14,924 bases of DNA from positions 1 through 14,924 of the forward strand of contig JAKQQP010000467.1 in assembly GCA_029564115.1 (NCBI GenBank). The letters run 5' to 3'. Source of the stretch: Candidatus Rifleibacteriota bacterium (GTDB lineage: Bacteria > Riflebacteria > Ozemobacteria > Ozemobacterales > Ozemobacteraceae). The position numbers and the translations under genes are program-made. Shown one piece after another: positions 1-8,564 of this stretch (the first letter of the stretch is position 1; every line of letters starts with the position of its first letter). The notes under the pieces were generated by a model. It searched no databases. It worked only from the letters and a program-made list of their open reading frames with translations, and was not told where the DNA came from.

Positions 1-14
1 GCGGGCTTTCGTCA

Positions 15-98
15 TGCTCGAGGGGGGACTTGAACCCCCACACCCTTGCGGGCATAAGAACCTGAATCTTACGTGTCTGCCAATTTCACCACCCGAGC
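15..98 (-). tRNA. tRNA-Leu, anticodon CAG
   Basis: The minus strand folds into a class II cloverleaf. The acceptor stem pairs GCTCGGG with CTCGAGC (one G-T pair), with discriminator A as expected for leucine. The anticodon stem is TAAGA/TCTTA around the loop TTCAGGT, which gives anticodon CAG reading CUG codons. A long variable arm (CCC-GCAA-GGG) and a T arm GGGGG-TTCAAGT-CCCCC follow. The 3' CCA is not encoded: TGA follows the discriminator, so CCA must be added by a nucleotidyltransferase. Confidence 0.96.
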
Positions 99-109
99 GT
101 GGTAGGCTT

Positions 110-138
110 ATATTAGCAGGTTTGCCCGTCTTTTGCAA
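110..138 (-). promoter_or_regulatory. sigma70-type promoter of tRNA-Leu
   Basis: On the minus strand a TTGCAA -35 box (133-138) and a TAATAT -10 box (110-115) are separated by exactly 17 bp. The -10 box ends 11 nt before the tRNA 5' end, so the primary transcript would carry a leader of only about 4-5 nt. The tRNA therefore has its own promoter despite lying downstream of the exporter operon on the same strand. Confidence 0.75.
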
Positions 139-242
139 CACCTTTTAGTTTTTTTTTAAACTTCTGGCAGACACATGTAAAAAGACAAATGATTTGACCA
201 TGCCTGGGTTTCATTCGTCATTAACTGGAAACGACTGCAGTG

Positions 243-1490
243 TCATTCGTAGCGCAGAGCTTTGACCGGGTCCAGCGTCGAAGCCTTGGCAGCCGGGAAG
301 CTGCCGAAGACAATGCCTACCGATATGGAAACGAAAAAGGCGATCAGCACAGAAGACAGCGGAATTGCCGTTGTCCAGCCGGTGTAAAGGGCAATGAGCC
401 ATGAAATGCCAACGCCGGCGAAAATGCCGACCAGCCCGCCCAGAATGCTGATAAGGCTGGCTTCAACCAGGAACTGAACGATAATATCGCGTTTTGAAGC
501 GCCCAGGGCACGACGCACGCCGATCTCACGAGTGCGTTCATTCACCGAGGCCAGCATGATATTCATGATACCGATGCCGCCGACCAGAAGAGAGATTCCG
601 GCGATCAGCGCCATAACAAGGTTGAAGAGGTTCTGGGTTTTCTGGCTTTGCTGCAGAATTTCGAGGGGCACCTGAATTTCGAAATCATCGACCTCTGAAT
701 GGCGTCGTTTCAACATGGCTGCGATTTTATCGCGGCCGGCCAGAAGATCGAAGCCCGGCTTGATTTCGACCCAGATACTGTTTATTTCATGGTAGAGATC
801 TTTGTCTTCGACCGGCCATTTTTCGAGGCGCTGTAAACTCGTTTTCAGAGGAATATAAACATCGCGGTCATGGTCGCGACGCTTGATCGCCAGCTTGCCG
901 CCACCAGCGCCCTGCGGCTGCATAACACCAATAATCGTGAACCTGACGCGCTCGATCTGAATTACCTGCCCCACCGGCTCAACTTCGCCAAAAACTTCGG
1001 CAGCGACGCCGGCGCCAATCACGGCGACCAGGCCGGCATTTTCCTGCTCGGCATCAGTGAAAAATCGGCCGCGGGCCAACTCGAACCTCGAGGCACGCAA
1101 AAAACCGGGCCCGACCCCGACAATTTTAACCAGAGGCTTGCTGTTCATGGCGTAAAAATCGTATTCATCGATTTTTTCGGCCACAGCGAGTTCAATAAAG
1201 GGGCAGGCCGCAAGCAAGTAATCAACGTCGGTCATGCGCAAACCTCGCGCCTGCTTTTTCAAAGCCTCCGCAAGGCGCTCACCCTGAATTTCGATCGAAC
1301 TGACCCTGATGCTCGAGTCACCGAACTTCTTCAACTCTTCGAGAGCCTCACGTTCAGCGCCGGCACCGATCGAAACCATCGCAATAACGGCACCGACGCC
1401 AAAAATAATGCCAAGCATCGTCAGAAACGTGCGAAACGGGTGATCGAGCAGCCCCGAAAAACCGGTATTGATCTGTTCAGCTAGACGCAT
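243..1490 (-). CDS. MacB/FtsX-type ABC transporter permease
   Basis: This is the inner-membrane permease of a type VII (MacB/LolCE-like) ABC system, 415 aa. TM1 lies at about residues 20-42 and is followed by a large MacB_PCD periplasmic domain (about 45-270). The C-terminal FtsX domain has three TM segments (about 283-308, 333-358 and 372-397) and the typical cytoplasmic motif NERTREIGVRRALGAS after TM2. Members of this family work as mechanotransmission pumps that drive substrate from the periplasm through a TolC duct rather than across the inner membrane. The ATPase is a separate gene, unlike in MacB itself. The ATG at 1490 is preceded by AGAGGT (1496-1501) at 5 nt and overlaps the ATPase gene by 14 nt. 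It is the last gene of the operon; I see no convincing terminator between it and the tRNA promoter. Family assignment is firm, substrate unknown. Confidence 0.93.
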   Translation of the reverse strand: MRLAEQINTGFSGLLDHPFRTFLTMLGIIFGVGAVIAMVSIGAGAEREALEELKKFGDSSIRVSSIEIQGERLAEALKKQARGLRMTDVDYLLAACPFIELAVAEKIDEYDFYAMNSKPLVKIVGVGPGFLRASRFELARGRFFTDAEQENAGLVAVIGAGVAAEVFGEVEPVGQVIQIERVRFTIIGVMQPQGAGGGKLAIKRRDHDRDVYIPLKTSLQRLEKWPVEDKDLYHEINSIWVEIKPGFDLLAGRDKIAAMLKRRHSEVDDFEIQVPLEILQQSQKTQNLFNLVMALIAGISLLVGGIGIMNIMLASVNERTREIGVRRALGASKRDIIVQFLVEASLISILGGLVGIFAGVGISWLIALYTGWTTAIPLSSVLIAFFVSISVGIVFGSFPAAKASTLDPVKALRYE

Positions 1491-2223
1491 TGCGCACCTC
1501 TCGCAAAGAATGTTCTATTTCGGCGGGCAAAACCGAGACAATAGGGTTTGCCACGGTTTCGAGGCGCTCGATACGACCATCTCGCATTCTGATGATGCGT
1601 CCGGCGTGCCTGGCCATGTTCTCGTCGTGCGTAACCATGACGATCGTCATGCCCTGACGATTCAAAGCCTGAAAAATCCCGATTATCTCGAGACCGGTGC
1701 GCGAATCGAGGTTGCCGGTAGGCTCGTCGGCAAGCAACAAATCCGGCGCATTGACCAGGGCTCTGGCAATAGCAGCACGCTGACACTGCCCGCCAGAAAG
1801 CTCGGTCGGGAAATGCTCGAAACGCTCACCCAGGCCAACCGCCCGCAACATCGCTTCTGCGCGCGCCCGGCGCCTGGCGGCCGGAACCTGGGCATAAAGC
1901 ATCGGCAATTCAACATTGCGCACCAAATTCATGCGCGGCAGCAGATGAAACGACTGAAAAACGAAACCCAGCTGTCGATTGCGAAAATCCGAGCACTGCT
2001 CATCGCCCATCAGATCGAGACGCTGACCATCGATGCTTATCTGGCCGGCAGTCGGGCGATCCATTGCCCCGAGAACATACAGCAATGTCGATTTTCCCGA
2101 GCCGGAAGGCCCCATGATGGCAACGAATTCACCCGGCGAAATAGCGAGATCGAGACCGTCAACTGCCTTAACAAAGCTGTCGCCGGCCTTGAAATGCCTC
2201 TGCAGCTGTTGTGTTTTAATCAT
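1477..2223 (-). CDS. MacB/LolD-family ABC transporter ATPase
   Basis: This is the cytoplasmic nucleotide-binding subunit powering the adjacent permease, 248 aa. All ATPase motifs are intact: Walker A GPSGSGKST (38-46), Q-loop Q90, signature LSGGQ (142-146), Walker B LLLADEP with D166/E167, D-loop NLDS, and H-loop H199 in VTHD. The spacing and the NLDS/VTHD context are typical of the LolD/MacB (type VII) group. I place the start at the ATG at 2223, although the frame stays open further upstream, because GGAGG (2230-2234) sits 6 nt before it and residues from MIKTQQLQ onward match the family start. This start overlaps the end of the adaptor gene by 8 nt, and the 3' end overlaps the permease by 14 nt, which implies translational coupling. 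Confidence 0.94.
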   Translation of the reverse strand: MIKTQQLQRHFKAGDSFVKAVDGLDLAISPGEFVAIMGPSGSGKSTLLYVLGAMDRPTAGQISIDGQRLDLMGDEQCSDFRNRQLGFVFQSFHLLPRMNLVRNVELPMLYAQVPAARRRARAEAMLRAVGLGERFEHFPTELSGGQCQRAAIARALVNAPDLLLADEPTGNLDSRTGLEIIGIFQALNRQGMTIVMVTHDENMARHAGRIIRMRDGRIERLETVANPIVSVLPAEIEHSLREVRNASS

Positions 2224-4810
2224 TGTCTGCCTCCGGCAACAAAATTTCATCGCCGGCCTGCAACCCGGCAGCAATGGCACAACCACGCAGGCCATCGGCA
2301 AAAAGAAGCTTCACAGGGCGCATCTGCCCGGCCCTGTCGATTACGCAACTGGCGGTAGCCGTCGGCAGCAGACCATCAAAGGGCAGAAACAGAGCGTCTG
2401 GGATATCGTAAAGAACGAACTCGACTTCGCAGCTGCTGCCCGGTCGCAGGGCAGGGTCCGACTCGGCCTTGCCGGAATCGGGAGAAACCATGCCGATAAT
2501 GACCGTAACCGTAGCATCCTGGCGCTTTTTAAACTCGGTAACCGCCACTATACCGACAGAATCAACCCAGCCCCGCAGAACCTTCGACGTATTGCCCTTC
2601 AACAGCAGTCGCACCTCGTTTCCCGGTTTGATAAAGCGAGCATCCATCTCAGAAACAGTGCAATGCACCTGCAGATTAGCGACATCAGCTACCTGCATAA
2701 AAGGTATGCGGGCATAGATATTGTCGCCGGCTCTGGCTTTGCCCATTCCCCCACCCGACTTGTTGAATTCGTTGAGAATCACCACACCCTCGGTCGGGGC
2801 ACGCACCACAGCGGCTTCGATTTCTTCAGTCATTCTGGCAAGGTTCATTTCAAGCTTTCTGATCTGGGAAGCGAGCAACCGAGCAGCCATGAGGTTTCGG
2901 TTGTCATCGACCTGCCCCTGCAGTTCGGCCTTTTCAAGTTCGAGCGCAGCCTTCTGCACGTCGAGCTCAGACAGCCTGACCGACCGGCGGGTAGGGCCGG
3001 ACTCTTCGGTCTTCAACCTGTATTCGACAACTTTATGTTCGCGTTGCAATTCGGCAAGCTCCGACTCTCCCGCCAGCACTTCAAGCTCCGAGCTGAGACC
3101 ACGCCGGCGCAGCTCATCGACATGGGCGATTTTTTCCTGAGCCAGGCCGATGCGGGCCTGCAGCACTTCGAGTGACCTTCGCAGATCGATAATTTTGTCT
3201 TCCTCGCGCCTTTTCAACAGCGCAGCATGCTTCAACCTCGATACCTCATAGGCACCACGGCTTACTTCGATCGCCTTGAGCGTCTTTTCGTGTTCGATCT
3301 GGTATTTCTGAATCTGCAACTGGTATTCTTCCTGCTTTTTTTTGAGCTCGATTTCGGCGTCGCGGCGCTGTTGCATCAGCTCTTCGCAGTCGAGCACGGC
3401 GATCTGATCACCTGATTTAACACTCTTACCCTCTTCGGCAACGGCACTCAAACGTCCCTCGATGCTGGAAACAACGAAAGAAGCGCTGGCAGGCTTAACG
3501 TCACCAGTAGTGCTCATCAGGCGTCGCATGTGGCGATGGCCGATGACAGCCCGGCGATTACCCCTGAAGCGTGGTCGCATCTCACCGACTAAATCACTGC
3601 AAAAAACCGTGCCTGAAAAACCGATCATCAAAGACTCAGGGTAAGAAGCGATCCGGGCCTTGATCTGCACCTGCGTACGGCCATCAGGTTTGCTCTGAGG
3701 AATTTCGAGGGCAACGGGCACTTTAGTCTCAAAGGCGCAGGGAACAAGCAGTTCAGGCATGGCATCCGGTCTGAAAAAAAGCGGGGTTTCAGAACCAACC
3801 AGCAAAGCATCGCGCTGATCGAGGGCAAAATTTATGCCGCAGTGACCCGGATCGACGATTTTCAGAAACGTAAGTCCGGGGTAAACCTGAGCGCCGCGCC
3901 TGAGCTTCAGAATCTGCGAACCATCGTATGTATCACCGTAGAGTAAAAGCCCGGCGCCAGGAGCGGTAACTGTGAGAGAAGCGAGTTTCGCTTCAATTTC
4001 TTCGACCTGCAGAAGGTTCTGCTCATATTTTCGCTGCGATTCATTGACAGCAAACTGGTAATCTGCAAGGTTTTTGCTGGCAGTGAAGCTGGCGAGCCCA
4101 ACTGCCAGACGCGCTCTTTCAAGCGCCTCAGCCGCTTCAAAGACCTTTTTTTCATCAGCATGAATATCGATAAAGTCGATCAATCTGGCAGTAAGAGAAG
4201 CACTGAGCAAATGCACCAGCAGATCCTTTTCGTGACTGGCGAAATCCTGGCGGGCGGCGAAGCCTTTTTGCGCCATTTTTTCAGATGCCTCGAACTGTTT
4301 CTGCAGCATCTTCAATTTAACTTTTCCGGCTCGAAGTGCTTCGGTCTGCTCAAGCAGACGCAGCCAGTCTCGGGTTTCCTGGGCCCGCTCATACTCGATT
4401 CTGCGCCGCTCGAATTCGAGTCTGAAAAGCTCACTGCTCTTTTCTTCGATCTTCACAGCCAGCTCATACAAGGCTTTGTCACGTTCGAGAGCAATCGTAT
4501 TGGCATCGAGTTCTGACTGACGCTCTTTCAGCTGCTGCTCTCTATCGCCGGCTGAAAGCAGAGCCAGTTTATCTCCGGCACTGGCAAGCGTCCCTTCCGG
4601 AACCAGCTCGAGAACCTCAGTTGTAAAAGGCGCCATAAGCCGGGTCTCGCGCAGAGACACGAACTCGCCTCTGACAACCGGGGCAGTCTGCAACTTGTGC
4701 TCTGCTGGCACTGGCGATTGCTCGGCCTCTTCGCCACAGCCAAGAATCATAATAACGATCAGCATTGGCATGAAAAAACGCCAAAGAGGCACTATCGCTT
4801 GATTTTTCAT
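2216..4810 (-). CDS. Tandem-duplicated periplasmic adaptor (HlyD/MacA-type) lipoprotein
   Basis: This 864-aa protein is about twice the usual adaptor length and reads as two complete membrane-fusion modules in one chain. After a short signal with lipobox ILGC (Cys25), module 1 has a half-lipoyl motif near 57-86, a long charged coiled-coil hairpin (about 90-275), a returning lipoyl strand with TAPGAG near 283, and beta-barrel-like sequence to about 425. Module 2 repeats the pattern: half-lipoyl around 440-473 (EGKSVKSGDQIAVLD), a Glu/Lys-rich coiled coil (about 475-660), the returning strand with RAPTEGVV near 670, then barrel and membrane-proximal sequence to the end. The start at 4810 is set by an ATGA overlap with the upstream stop (4807-4809) and by the signal sequence; the frame is open 14 codons further upstream. 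The role should be to bridge the ABC permease and the TolC-like channel. Adaptor identity is confident; the fused-dimer interpretation comes from internal similarity seen by eye. Confidence 0.88.
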   Translation of the reverse strand: MKNQAIVPLWRFFMPMLIVIMILGCGEEAEQSPVPAEHKLQTAPVVRGEFVSLRETRLMAPFTTEVLELVPEGTLASAGDKLALLSAGDREQQLKERQSELDANTIALERDKALYELAVKIEEKSSELFRLEFERRRIEYERAQETRDWLRLLEQTEALRAGKVKLKMLQKQFEASEKMAQKGFAARQDFASHEKDLLVHLLSASLTARLIDFIDIHADEKKVFEAAEALERARLAVGLASFTASKNLADYQFAVNESQRKYEQNLLQVEEIEAKLASLTVTAPGAGLLLYGDTYDGSQILKLRRGAQVYPGLTFLKIVDPGHCGINFALDQRDALLVGSETPLFFRPDAMPELLVPCAFETKVPVALEIPQSKPDGRTQVQIKARIASYPESLMIGFSGTVFCSDLVGEMRPRFRGNRRAVIGHRHMRRLMSTTGDVKPASASFVVSSIEGRLSAVAEEGKSVKSGDQIAVLDCEELMQQRRDAEIELKKKQEEYQLQIQKYQIEHEKTLKAIEVSRGAYEVSRLKHAALLKRREEDKIIDLRRSLEVLQARIGLAQEKIAHVDELRRRGLSSELEVLAGESELAELQREHKVVEYRLKTEESGPTRRSVRLSELDVQKAALELEKAELQGQVDDNRNLMAARLLASQIRKLEMNLARMTEEIEAAVVRAPTEGVVILNEFNKSGGGMGKARAGDNIYARIPFMQVADVANLQVHCTVSEMDARFIKPGNEVRLLLKGNTSKVLRGWVDSVGIVAVTEFKKRQDATVTVIIGMVSPDSGKAESDPALRPGSSCEVEFVLYDIPDALFLPFDGLLPTATASCVIDRAGQMRPVKLLFADGLRGCAIAAGLQAGDEILLPEADND

Positions 4811-6213
4811 GGGTAAAAAATTGTTCCCCTGTCTGAAGGCGCATTTTTCCACAAGACCCAGTCGTGGTTAAAGCTTTCGATTTCAGCCGACCGGGCAGAG
4901 GCTCCAAAAGCACTTTTAAGAATGATTTCATGCTTTTCTCCGGAGCTTTTTACGGCGTCGCGCGGAATAAAGACGCCATGTTTTTCTTCGAGAACAACCT
5001 GAACAGTGGCCTTGCTGCCAACTATGAAGCTATCAGAAGCATTCAATTCGATCGTGACGGGAAAAAAGCGAACGGCGCTGTCCTGCTTGCCGCGAATACG
5101 TCGGGGCGCCTTGCTGATCGATGTGACTTTGCCATGAAAGACCTGATCGGGCAGGTTGTCAAAAATTATGGCAGCCGAAGCATTCTCGACAAGCATGTTG
5201 GCATCTGCCTCATCAGCAAGAGATTCCAAGAAATAGCCGCCTTGCCCTATCACCTGAACGATACTTACGCCCTGCCAGGCATCTGAACCTGGCACAAAAC
5301 GATAATGCCCCCAAAGGACAGGGTGAATGACAACGCCGGCACGTGGCGCTTTCAAAACCGACTCTTCAAGAGCATTGCCCTCCTCACGCAAACGTGAACG
5401 AATCCGCTCCACAATCACTTCCAGATTATTAACCTTGATTTGCGCCGAGACCGAGGCGGCAAGCAGTTCGTTGCCAGCCAGCCAGATTTCGCCTGAAGCG
5501 ACTTGACGCTGGTAGTTGATACGGGCGATTTCTTCGGCAAGTGGTGGTTCGCTCAGCTGTTTTTGAAGCCGACGAGCATAGTCGTGTTCAATTTCTCGTG
5601 ATCGCAGTTCGATCTCGCTGCTGCGCAGCGAAAACGGGCTTTCGAAACCTCTATCGGCAACGTTTTTCTTCAAACTGTAAATTTTGGCGGCATGCGAAAA
5701 GCTGATCGAAGCGACCTGCAGATCAGTATCTATTTTCCAGATTTCGTCGTCTGTTTTCGGGTTATGCAACCACCAGCCTTCATGATCAGCACGTTTCATG
5801 TCGAGTTTTTTTTCATCGAGGCTTTTCTGCAGAGCTGCCATTTCTGCCGGGCCAGCCTGCTTCAGATTACTCAAACGGTCTATTTCTGTGGCCAGACCCA
5901 CTTCACGATCACGAATGCGAATCCGGGTGCTTTCCATGTCGATGCGCACAACGGCTTCACCAGACGCTATCGAAGAGCCCTCTTCGGCCATCCAGTCTAT
6001 TTTGCCACGTCCCAGTTTCAGGCCAACTTCGCTGACGTCTGATGATTTGAGCGTAGCACGCAGACTGACCAGGTGACGACGGCTTTCTGTTGAAAAATGG
6101 TATTCAGGAAGCTGCCCCCCGCTGCTCATGGTTGTCGAACTACCGCCGCAGCCTGTCAGGATGCAAAAAGCCAGCATCGTAAACAGCTGCAGAAAGAAGT
6201 TTTTACTCATCAT
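4807..6213 (-). CDS. Periplasmic adaptor (membrane fusion protein-like) lipoprotein
   Basis: This is a 468-aa second adaptor gene of the operon. The N-terminus is a lipoprotein signal with lipobox LTGC (Cys22), followed by a Ser/Gly-rich linker. A half-lipoyl-like segment ending in EEGSSIASGEAVVRID is followed by a Glu/Arg/Lys-rich helical hairpin and a returning strand with KAPRAGVVIHPV. Beta-barrel-like sequence then includes VTSISKAPRR and ends with the membrane-proximal GVFIPRDAV segment. This is the order expected for HlyD/MacA-type adaptors. The start is either of two adjacent ATG codons (6213 or 6210), both inside the 3' end of the TolC-like gene; a weak GGGCGG lies just upstream and suits the second ATG slightly better. 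The 3' end forms an ATGA overlap with the tandem adaptor. It differs clearly from either half of that protein and may supply a third adaptor type to the complex. Confidence 0.85.
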   Translation of the reverse strand: MMSKNFFLQLFTMLAFCILTGCGGSSTTMSSGGQLPEYHFSTESRRHLVSLRATLKSSDVSEVGLKLGRGKIDWMAEEGSSIASGEAVVRIDMESTRIRIRDREVGLATEIDRLSNLKQAGPAEMAALQKSLDEKKLDMKRADHEGWWLHNPKTDDEIWKIDTDLQVASISFSHAAKIYSLKKNVADRGFESPFSLRSSEIELRSREIEHDYARRLQKQLSEPPLAEEIARINYQRQVASGEIWLAGNELLAASVSAQIKVNNLEVIVERIRSRLREEGNALEESVLKAPRAGVVIHPVLWGHYRFVPGSDAWQGVSIVQVIGQGGYFLESLADEADANMLVENASAAIIFDNLPDQVFHGKVTSISKAPRRIRGKQDSAVRFFPVTIELNASDSFIVGSKATVQVVLEEKHGVFIPRDAVKSSGEKHEIILKSAFGASARSAEIESFNHDWVLWKNAPSDRGTIFYP

Positions 6214-7753
6214 CACCGCCCGGAATCTGCATTTCAACCGTATCTGATGCTACTACCGGCACAATAACCACTTCAGGGCCGCGGGCCGCCGGAATATCAA
6301 AAAAATCAGCCAGAGTGCCTGTTTCGTAATGCAATCTTAACCACTCAATGATCAACCTGGCTTCACCTTGAACCACGGCCAGGCTGGCGGTGTCGAATTC
6401 CTGCTGATAGCGTGTCAGATCGAGAAGCGAAACTTTGCCCAGCTGGAAATTAAGACGTTGCCCTTCAAGAACTTCGGCGGCAAGCTTCTCGGACTCTTTA
6501 AGCAAAGCGAGGTTGCGGCGATGAAAATCAAGGCGCTCGACCGCATCGGCAACGGCAAGTCTGATATCGTCCTTTTTCTGGTTCAATCTGGCAGCAAAGG
6601 CCTCCAGTCTTTCGCGCTGTGCCGAAAAATCGAGTTTTTCGCCATTTGGCCCGAAGCTGGTAGAATAGACCAAAGATACATCCCAGCTTTTATCGGGCAT
6701 ATCAGCTGCCGAATTTTCGGAAAGCCCCCTGCCCTGACGACCCCAGCGGGCCCGGGCCGACAAATCAGGGCGACTCAACTCTCGCGAGCGCTCAAATGCC
6801 GCTTTAAGTGACTTATACTGACTGAGAAAAATTCGATAGTCAGGCCGCTTTTTAAATGCCAGTTCTTCGATTGCATCAATGGCAAGCGTACCCGGAATAC
6901 ATCGCAACACAGGATCGAGAGGAAAACTCGCTATATCACGCTTCCAGAGGAGATTACCAAGCTGCACTGCCAGACGGCGGTCGTTTTCCTGTAAAAAGAG
7001 TTCAGATTCGGCATTGCCGGTTTCGGCCTGCTGCATACGCATGCTGGCCTGTTTAAGATCTAGCTCGCTGCCGATACCATTTTTGAGTTTAACTTCGGCC
7101 TCTTCAACAAGCGAAGCATAAAAGCTTAGATTCTGTTTTTTGATACCAAGATTGCGGGCAGCGACCATACGGTTGAAAAGACTCTGAAAAGAGGCATAAA
7201 GCACATCGAGCAGCACAGAGTCAGCCTGAGCCTGGCTCATTTCGTAGTCGGCGTGTGCCATGCGTCGTTCGAGTGAGTTAACACGATTGTCATTGCGCAA
7301 CAACCCGGTTTGTAGCCCCAGGTAGAGAGACTGAAAATAACTGGCCTGCGAACTGGTATACTCGGTTTTGCTGCTGCTGTAATCGTAACTCAGCTGTCCC
7401 AGAGGAGTTCGCTGAGTAATTCCAGCCGACAGGCCATGCCGGCGGGTGCTGTAGTCTTCTTCCAGGCCGGTTATGGGGTTATAGCTGCGATTGGCCGCCT
7501 TGCTCGCATCGCTGCCCAGGTAAAAACGCGGCGAAAAAGTCTCGAGGGCTTTATGTTTTGCGAACATGGCACTTTCAAGATCATGAGCCGCCGCCAGCAG
7601 GCTGCGATTGCCCGAGACTACCATCTCTGCAAATTCACGCAGTGGTCTGGTGGCCTCAAAAAGCTTATCGGTCGTTTCACCGGCCATGACCTGCGGCGTT
7701 ACAAAGGCAAGCGTCAGCCAGCAAACGAGAACAAAACAGCAGCGGTATTTCAT
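6203..7753 (-). CDS. TolC-family outer-membrane efflux protein
   Basis: A 516-aa outer-membrane channel subunit that should form the trimeric exit duct for the ABC exporter encoded downstream. A Sec signal peptide with a hydrophobic core ends at VMA (residues 22-24). The mature chain shows the two-fold repeat of the OEP family: long amphipathic helices, strand segments rich in Tyr/Ser (for example GQLSYDYSSSKTEYTS), and the helix motifs ELDLKQASMRMQQAE in the first half and QLGKVSLLDLTRYQQEFD in the second. Length is within the usual range. The ATG at 7753 overlaps the upstream stop as ATGA (7750-7753), and the 3' end overlaps the adaptor start by up to 11 nt. No N-terminal lipobox is seen, so it is probably not lipidated. 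Confidence 0.92.
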   Translation of the reverse strand: MKYRCCFVLVCWLTLAFVTPQVMAGETTDKLFEATRPLREFAEMVVSGNRSLLAAAHDLESAMFAKHKALETFSPRFYLGSDASKAANRSYNPITGLEEDYSTRRHGLSAGITQRTPLGQLSYDYSSSKTEYTSSQASYFQSLYLGLQTGLLRNDNRVNSLERRMAHADYEMSQAQADSVLLDVLYASFQSLFNRMVAARNLGIKKQNLSFYASLVEEAEVKLKNGIGSELDLKQASMRMQQAETGNAESELFLQENDRRLAVQLGNLLWKRDIASFPLDPVLRCIPGTLAIDAIEELAFKKRPDYRIFLSQYKSLKAAFERSRELSRPDLSARARWGRQGRGLSENSAADMPDKSWDVSLVYSTSFGPNGEKLDFSAQRERLEAFAARLNQKKDDIRLAVADAVERLDFHRRNLALLKESEKLAAEVLEGQRLNFQLGKVSLLDLTRYQQEFDTASLAVVQGEARLIIEWLRLHYETGTLADFFDIPAARGPEVVIVPVVASDTVEMQIPGGDDE

Positions 7754-8430
7754 GGGGCAACTCTTTCCATGTCGATGTTCAGAGTAGTTCTGGTAGTAAT
7801 AATTTTAGCAGGGTTGTCGGGCACCGGAATTCGATACTCATAAATGATGCGGTTGCTGCATTCGGCTATCCAATTTTCTGCAGTATCGAAGCTGAAAGTG
7901 CCACGCCCCATGCTTGCACTGGCTGGTTCATCCGGGTGACCGGTGAACATTTCTGTCGCGAATACCATAAGCTTGCGATTGCGCCGGTCGAAACCATTAA
8001 AGCGGTATTTTGTATGGAAAGGGGTCGCGGTACCGGAAACATCTTCTATCTGCTGCACCCAACTGTCTCCAGGCTCAAGAGCCTGTTCAGGGAAGCGCAT
8101 CATAGAATGTTCGGCGCCCTGCCATGCGGCTGTCCCCGAGAGCCAGCGCACATTTCCCAGGGTATCTATCTGCATGTCCGACTCGATACCGATTTTGGGC
8201 AAATGTTCTTGAGACATGCCGGGCCCGGCTTCGACGTTATCGATTCGCACTCTGACCACGGCTTCGGTACCATCACAGCTGACGATTTTCTGACTGATGT
8301 GCATATTGATCTTAACCGGGTTTGAAACATTGCCGCCAGGCATAAAAACGTCTACAGAACCAGTTATGGCGATGCGAAAACACATAAGTCTGTCTTTAAC
8401 GAAAGCGTATCTGAATAAATATTTGCTCAT
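7750..8430 (-). CDS. Uncharacterised protein, first gene of the exporter operon
   Basis: A 226-aa protein I cannot place with confidence. It appears beta-rich, with an N-terminal stretch YLFRYAFVKDRLMCFRIAITG and later LEPGDSWVQQIEDVSG. This pattern (a hydrophobic or aromatic start, then a GDSW or GDTW segment before paired strands) resembles DUF6263-like proteins, which are usually exported; that comparison is from memory. No signal peptide or lipobox is visible. An in-frame TAG at 8440-8442, just upstream of the ATG, rules out an in-frame N-terminal extension, and no clear Shine-Dalgarno precedes the start. The stop overlaps the TolC-like start as ATGA, so it is part of the operon. It could be a cytoplasmic accessory, or an exported protein whose leader has been lost or is mis-framed. 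Confidence 0.7.
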   Translation of the reverse strand: MSKYLFRYAFVKDRLMCFRIAITGSVDVFMPGGNVSNPVKINMHISQKIVSCDGTEAVVRVRIDNVEAGPGMSQEHLPKIGIESDMQIDTLGNVRWLSGTAAWQGAEHSMMRFPEQALEPGDSWVQQIEDVSGTATPFHTKYRFNGFDRRNRKLMVFATEMFTGHPDEPASASMGRGTFSFDTAENWIAECSNRIIYEYRIPVPDNPAKIITTRTTLNIDMERVAP

Positions 8431-8564
8431 GCGCGAATTCTAACTGATTTTGCCGGATTTTTCCATCCATAACGCATGTTACCAACAACAAACAGTCAAA
8501 TATTTTAAGAACTTTGTCGATAATGCGGACGCTTGTAATTTCAACCGAAACGGCAAAAACCACT

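Noticed and set aside
99..242. Search for a terminator after the exporter operon
   Set aside because: The gap has A/T runs and a weak AGTTT/AAACT palindrome but no stable GC stem before a T-run; only the tRNA promoter is supported.
1468..2358. Long plus-strand open frame opposite the ATPase gene (and similar ones opposite the adaptors, at 2033-3175)
   Set aside because: Antisense shadows of well-supported minus-strand genes; no family motifs, no ribosome binding sites.
8494..8499. Minus-strand TTGACT as a -35 box for the exporter operon
   Set aside because: No acceptable -10 box lies 16-18 bp downstream, so a promoter call cannot be supported even though one is expected in 8431-8564.
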